Shown here: positions 62,799 to 64,000 of the stretch, one piece after another
How the letters are laid out: every line of letters starts with the position of its first letter
How positions within the stretch are numbered: the first letter of the stretch is position 1
Notes under the pieces: model-generated
The model's database searches: none
Told to the model about the DNA's origin: nothing
Seen by the model: the letters and a program-made list of their open reading frames with translations, nothing else
Source: CBDFGK01 sp965247075
Lineage (GTDB): Bacteria > Pseudomonadota > Gammaproteobacteria > Pseudomonadales > Halieaceae
Assembly: GCA_965247075.1 (NCBI GenBank)
Contig: CBDFGK010000003.1
Location: 682,001-746,000, forward strand
Length of the DNA: 64,000 nt
Reading direction: 5' to 3'
Program-made: the position numbers and the translations under genes

Positions 62799-63482
62799 AT
62801 GCGAGAAACCCGCGTAGCTCAGGCAAGTATATTTGAAAACTACTCAGAACACGAATTTGGAACCCGACTCAGATCACTGTCAAACCTCCTGGATAAGCAC
62901 CCGGAAATACTGGCCTTGATCGCCAATGATTTGGTGAGCCAATCGGCAACAAAGGTGGGACGAATAGGCTTCAGTGTTGAAAGTATTTTTCGATGCCTGT
63001 TATTGAAACAACAATTGCGTATTAGCTACGAGCAACTGGCGTTCCATTTGTCAGATTCGATGACCTACCGAACGTTCGCAAGACTGCCGAATCATTTGAC
63101 ACCCAGTCGGTCAGGATTGCAGTCAACGATACGAAGTATCAAACCGGAGACCTTGGAAAAGGTGCATGAGATCCTATCGGACAACTGGCTGAAAGAAGGT
63201 ATTTTGTCGAGGGATAAATTACGCATCGATAGTACGGTTGTTGCCAGTAATATTGCGCCGCCCAGTGACAGCCAACTATTGAATGATGGCGTTCGGGTGC
63301 TAAGCCGATTGTTGGCGAAAAGTAAAAATGTAACGGGAGTAAAAAATCGATTTACAGATCAGAGGAAGTTATCAAAATCACTGGCATTCCAGATTTTTAA
63401 CGCAAAAAATACTGGAAAAGAAGCGCTTTATCCAAAATTATGGCTATATCCGGATCTCCCAACCAATGAAATACGATCCTGA
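62799..63482 (+). pseudogene. ISNCY-family transposase, 3' half missing
   Basis: From ATG 62799 (GAGGATTC upstream) the protein reads VAQASIFENYSEHEFGTRLR, SVESIFRCLLLKQQLRISYE and QLAFHLSDSMTYRTFARLPN, then LRIDSTVVASNI with the first catalytic Asp. These are conserved in ISNCY-type transposases of about 450 residues. After ALYPKL, near 63450, homology ends and a random tail reaches TGA 63482. An ISL3-type element on the other strand begins there, so its arrival truncated this gene. Confidence 0.75.
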
Positions 63483-63510
63483 TGCTGTTTTATAGAGATT
63501 AGGACCTTAC

Positions 63511-63999
63511 TCACAGTGTACGTAAATCGCTGGGAATATGCGCAGGAATATCGAGGTCGCCAACGGTCAGGTAAATCATGTCGGCGAAGTTGTGCAGGTT
63601 ACGATATCCAGACGCTCGGTTCTTGACGATTTTGACAATGCGGTTCAGGCCTTCACCGACGGCATTGGTCAGGTTTCTATCGGTGAACGCGACGATGTTA
63701 TCAAAGTGATTTCGCACCGTGGTGACAAATTGGCGCAACGAGGGGATACGGCTACGCAGGGCGGTGGTCATCCAGCGTTTCAGGAACTTCTCAGCTGAGC
63801 CACGATAACGGTAATTCCAGATGTGTTCGAACTCGTCCTTGAGCACCCAGGCTCGGTGGATACGCCGATTGGAGTTGCGCAAGCTATTGAGGAATCGAGA
63901 CTGTCTCTTGGTGCGATGGCTCGAGTGCATGCTGAGCAGCCATCGCAGGCCCTTGATCGCCTTGCGCCCCCCGGTATCGAGGGCACGCCACTCGTCCTT
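63511..63999 (-). CDS. ISL3-family transposase, C-terminal part (continues beyond window)
   Basis: An open minus-strand frame of 162 codons running off the window end. It reads KDEWRALDTGGRKAIKGLRW, then NLTNAVGEGLNRIVKIVKNR and ASGYRNLHNFADMIYL. The T-N-A-V-E-G-like block with conserved glutamate (NAVGEGLNRIVK) and the GYRNxxNFxDMIYL ending are the C-terminal catalytic region of ISL3/IS1001/IS1165 transposases. The 5' part lies outside, so intactness cannot be judged. Confidence 0.8.
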   Translation of the reverse strand, partial: KDEWRALDTGGRKAIKGLRWLLSMHSSHRTKRQSRFLNSLRNSNRRIHRAWVLKDEFEHIWNYRYRGSAEKFLKRWMTTALRSRIPSLRQFVTTVRNHFDNIVAFTDRNLTNAVGEGLNRIVKIVKNRASGYRNLHNFADMIYLTVGDLDIPAHIPSDLRTL

Positions 64000-64000
64000 G

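Noticed and set aside
1..64000. CRISPR array, rRNA, phage structural genes or a plasmid origin
   Set aside because: I looked for regularly spaced repeats, rRNA-like stretches, capsid/tail/terminase genes and iterons with a replication gene, and saw none.

Overview
The window looks like the chromosome of a GC-rich, aerobic, probably marine gammaproteobacterium (Cellvibrionales / OM60-like is my best guess). The guess rests on glycolate oxidase, a FecI/FecR/TonB-receptor locus, an ActP-type symporter, a penicillin-acylase-family lipoprotein, valine catabolism and GTAG-headed REP palindromes. It is an inference from gene content; there is no rRNA or other phylogenetic marker. I saw no tRNA, rRNA or CRISPR array.

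1-31.4 kb is mostly ordinary core genome: the tail of a 3-hydroxyisobutyryl-CoA hydrolase gene and mmsB; an MFS carrier divergent from a secreted S9 peptidase; feoAB behind a likely Fur box; an enoyl-CoA hydratase; an ABC/GldFG/DUF4340 operon; a TauE/SafE permease; a DUF899 protein; an ECF sigma factor with a decayed fecR fused by deletion to the tail of a lost TonB receptor; an intact TonB receptor; an amidase; DUF485 + ActP-like symporter; penicillin acylase; glutathione reductase divergent from glcDEF; and a sterol-desaturase-family enzyme.

31.4-53.2 kb is an accessory region. It holds four toxin-antitoxin loci (vapBC, relBE-like, higBA with a broken higB, and a second RelE/XRE pair), remnants of IS91, IS66 and IS256 type elements, an IS3 element, and two nearly identical IS630-family copies in direct orientation. 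Between the IS630 copies lies an AT-rich four-gene operon that I read as an Ssp-type single-strand phosphorothioate defence system: sspB (DUF4007), sspC (large P-loop ATPase), sspD (PAPS-reductase/DndC-like) and sspE (DUF262 + DUF1524/HNH). No sspA is present. Directly downstream is a GHKL-ATPase gene of 806 codons in its original state. It was split by the second IS630 copy with a TA duplication, and removing the IS restores the frame exactly. Imperfect direct repeats flank this gene, which suggests it is a cassette added to the Ssp module.

52.5-54.2 kb is a decayed peroxide-defence locus: oxyR with an in-frame stop, divergent from a frameshifted rubrerythrin gene fused by deletion to the middle of its Fe-S partner gene. 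54.2-58 kb returns to core genes (DUF481 outer-membrane protein, DAHP synthase) plus a Fic AMPylator.

58.1-62.7 kb is a compact four-gene minus-strand operon: a B12-dependent glutamate mutase (S, E and MutL-like chaperone) translationally coupled to an AMP-forming ligase. This is a plausible small pathway making and activating 3-methylaspartate. It is bounded by two broken insertion sequences (ISNCY and ISL3 families) that run to the window end.
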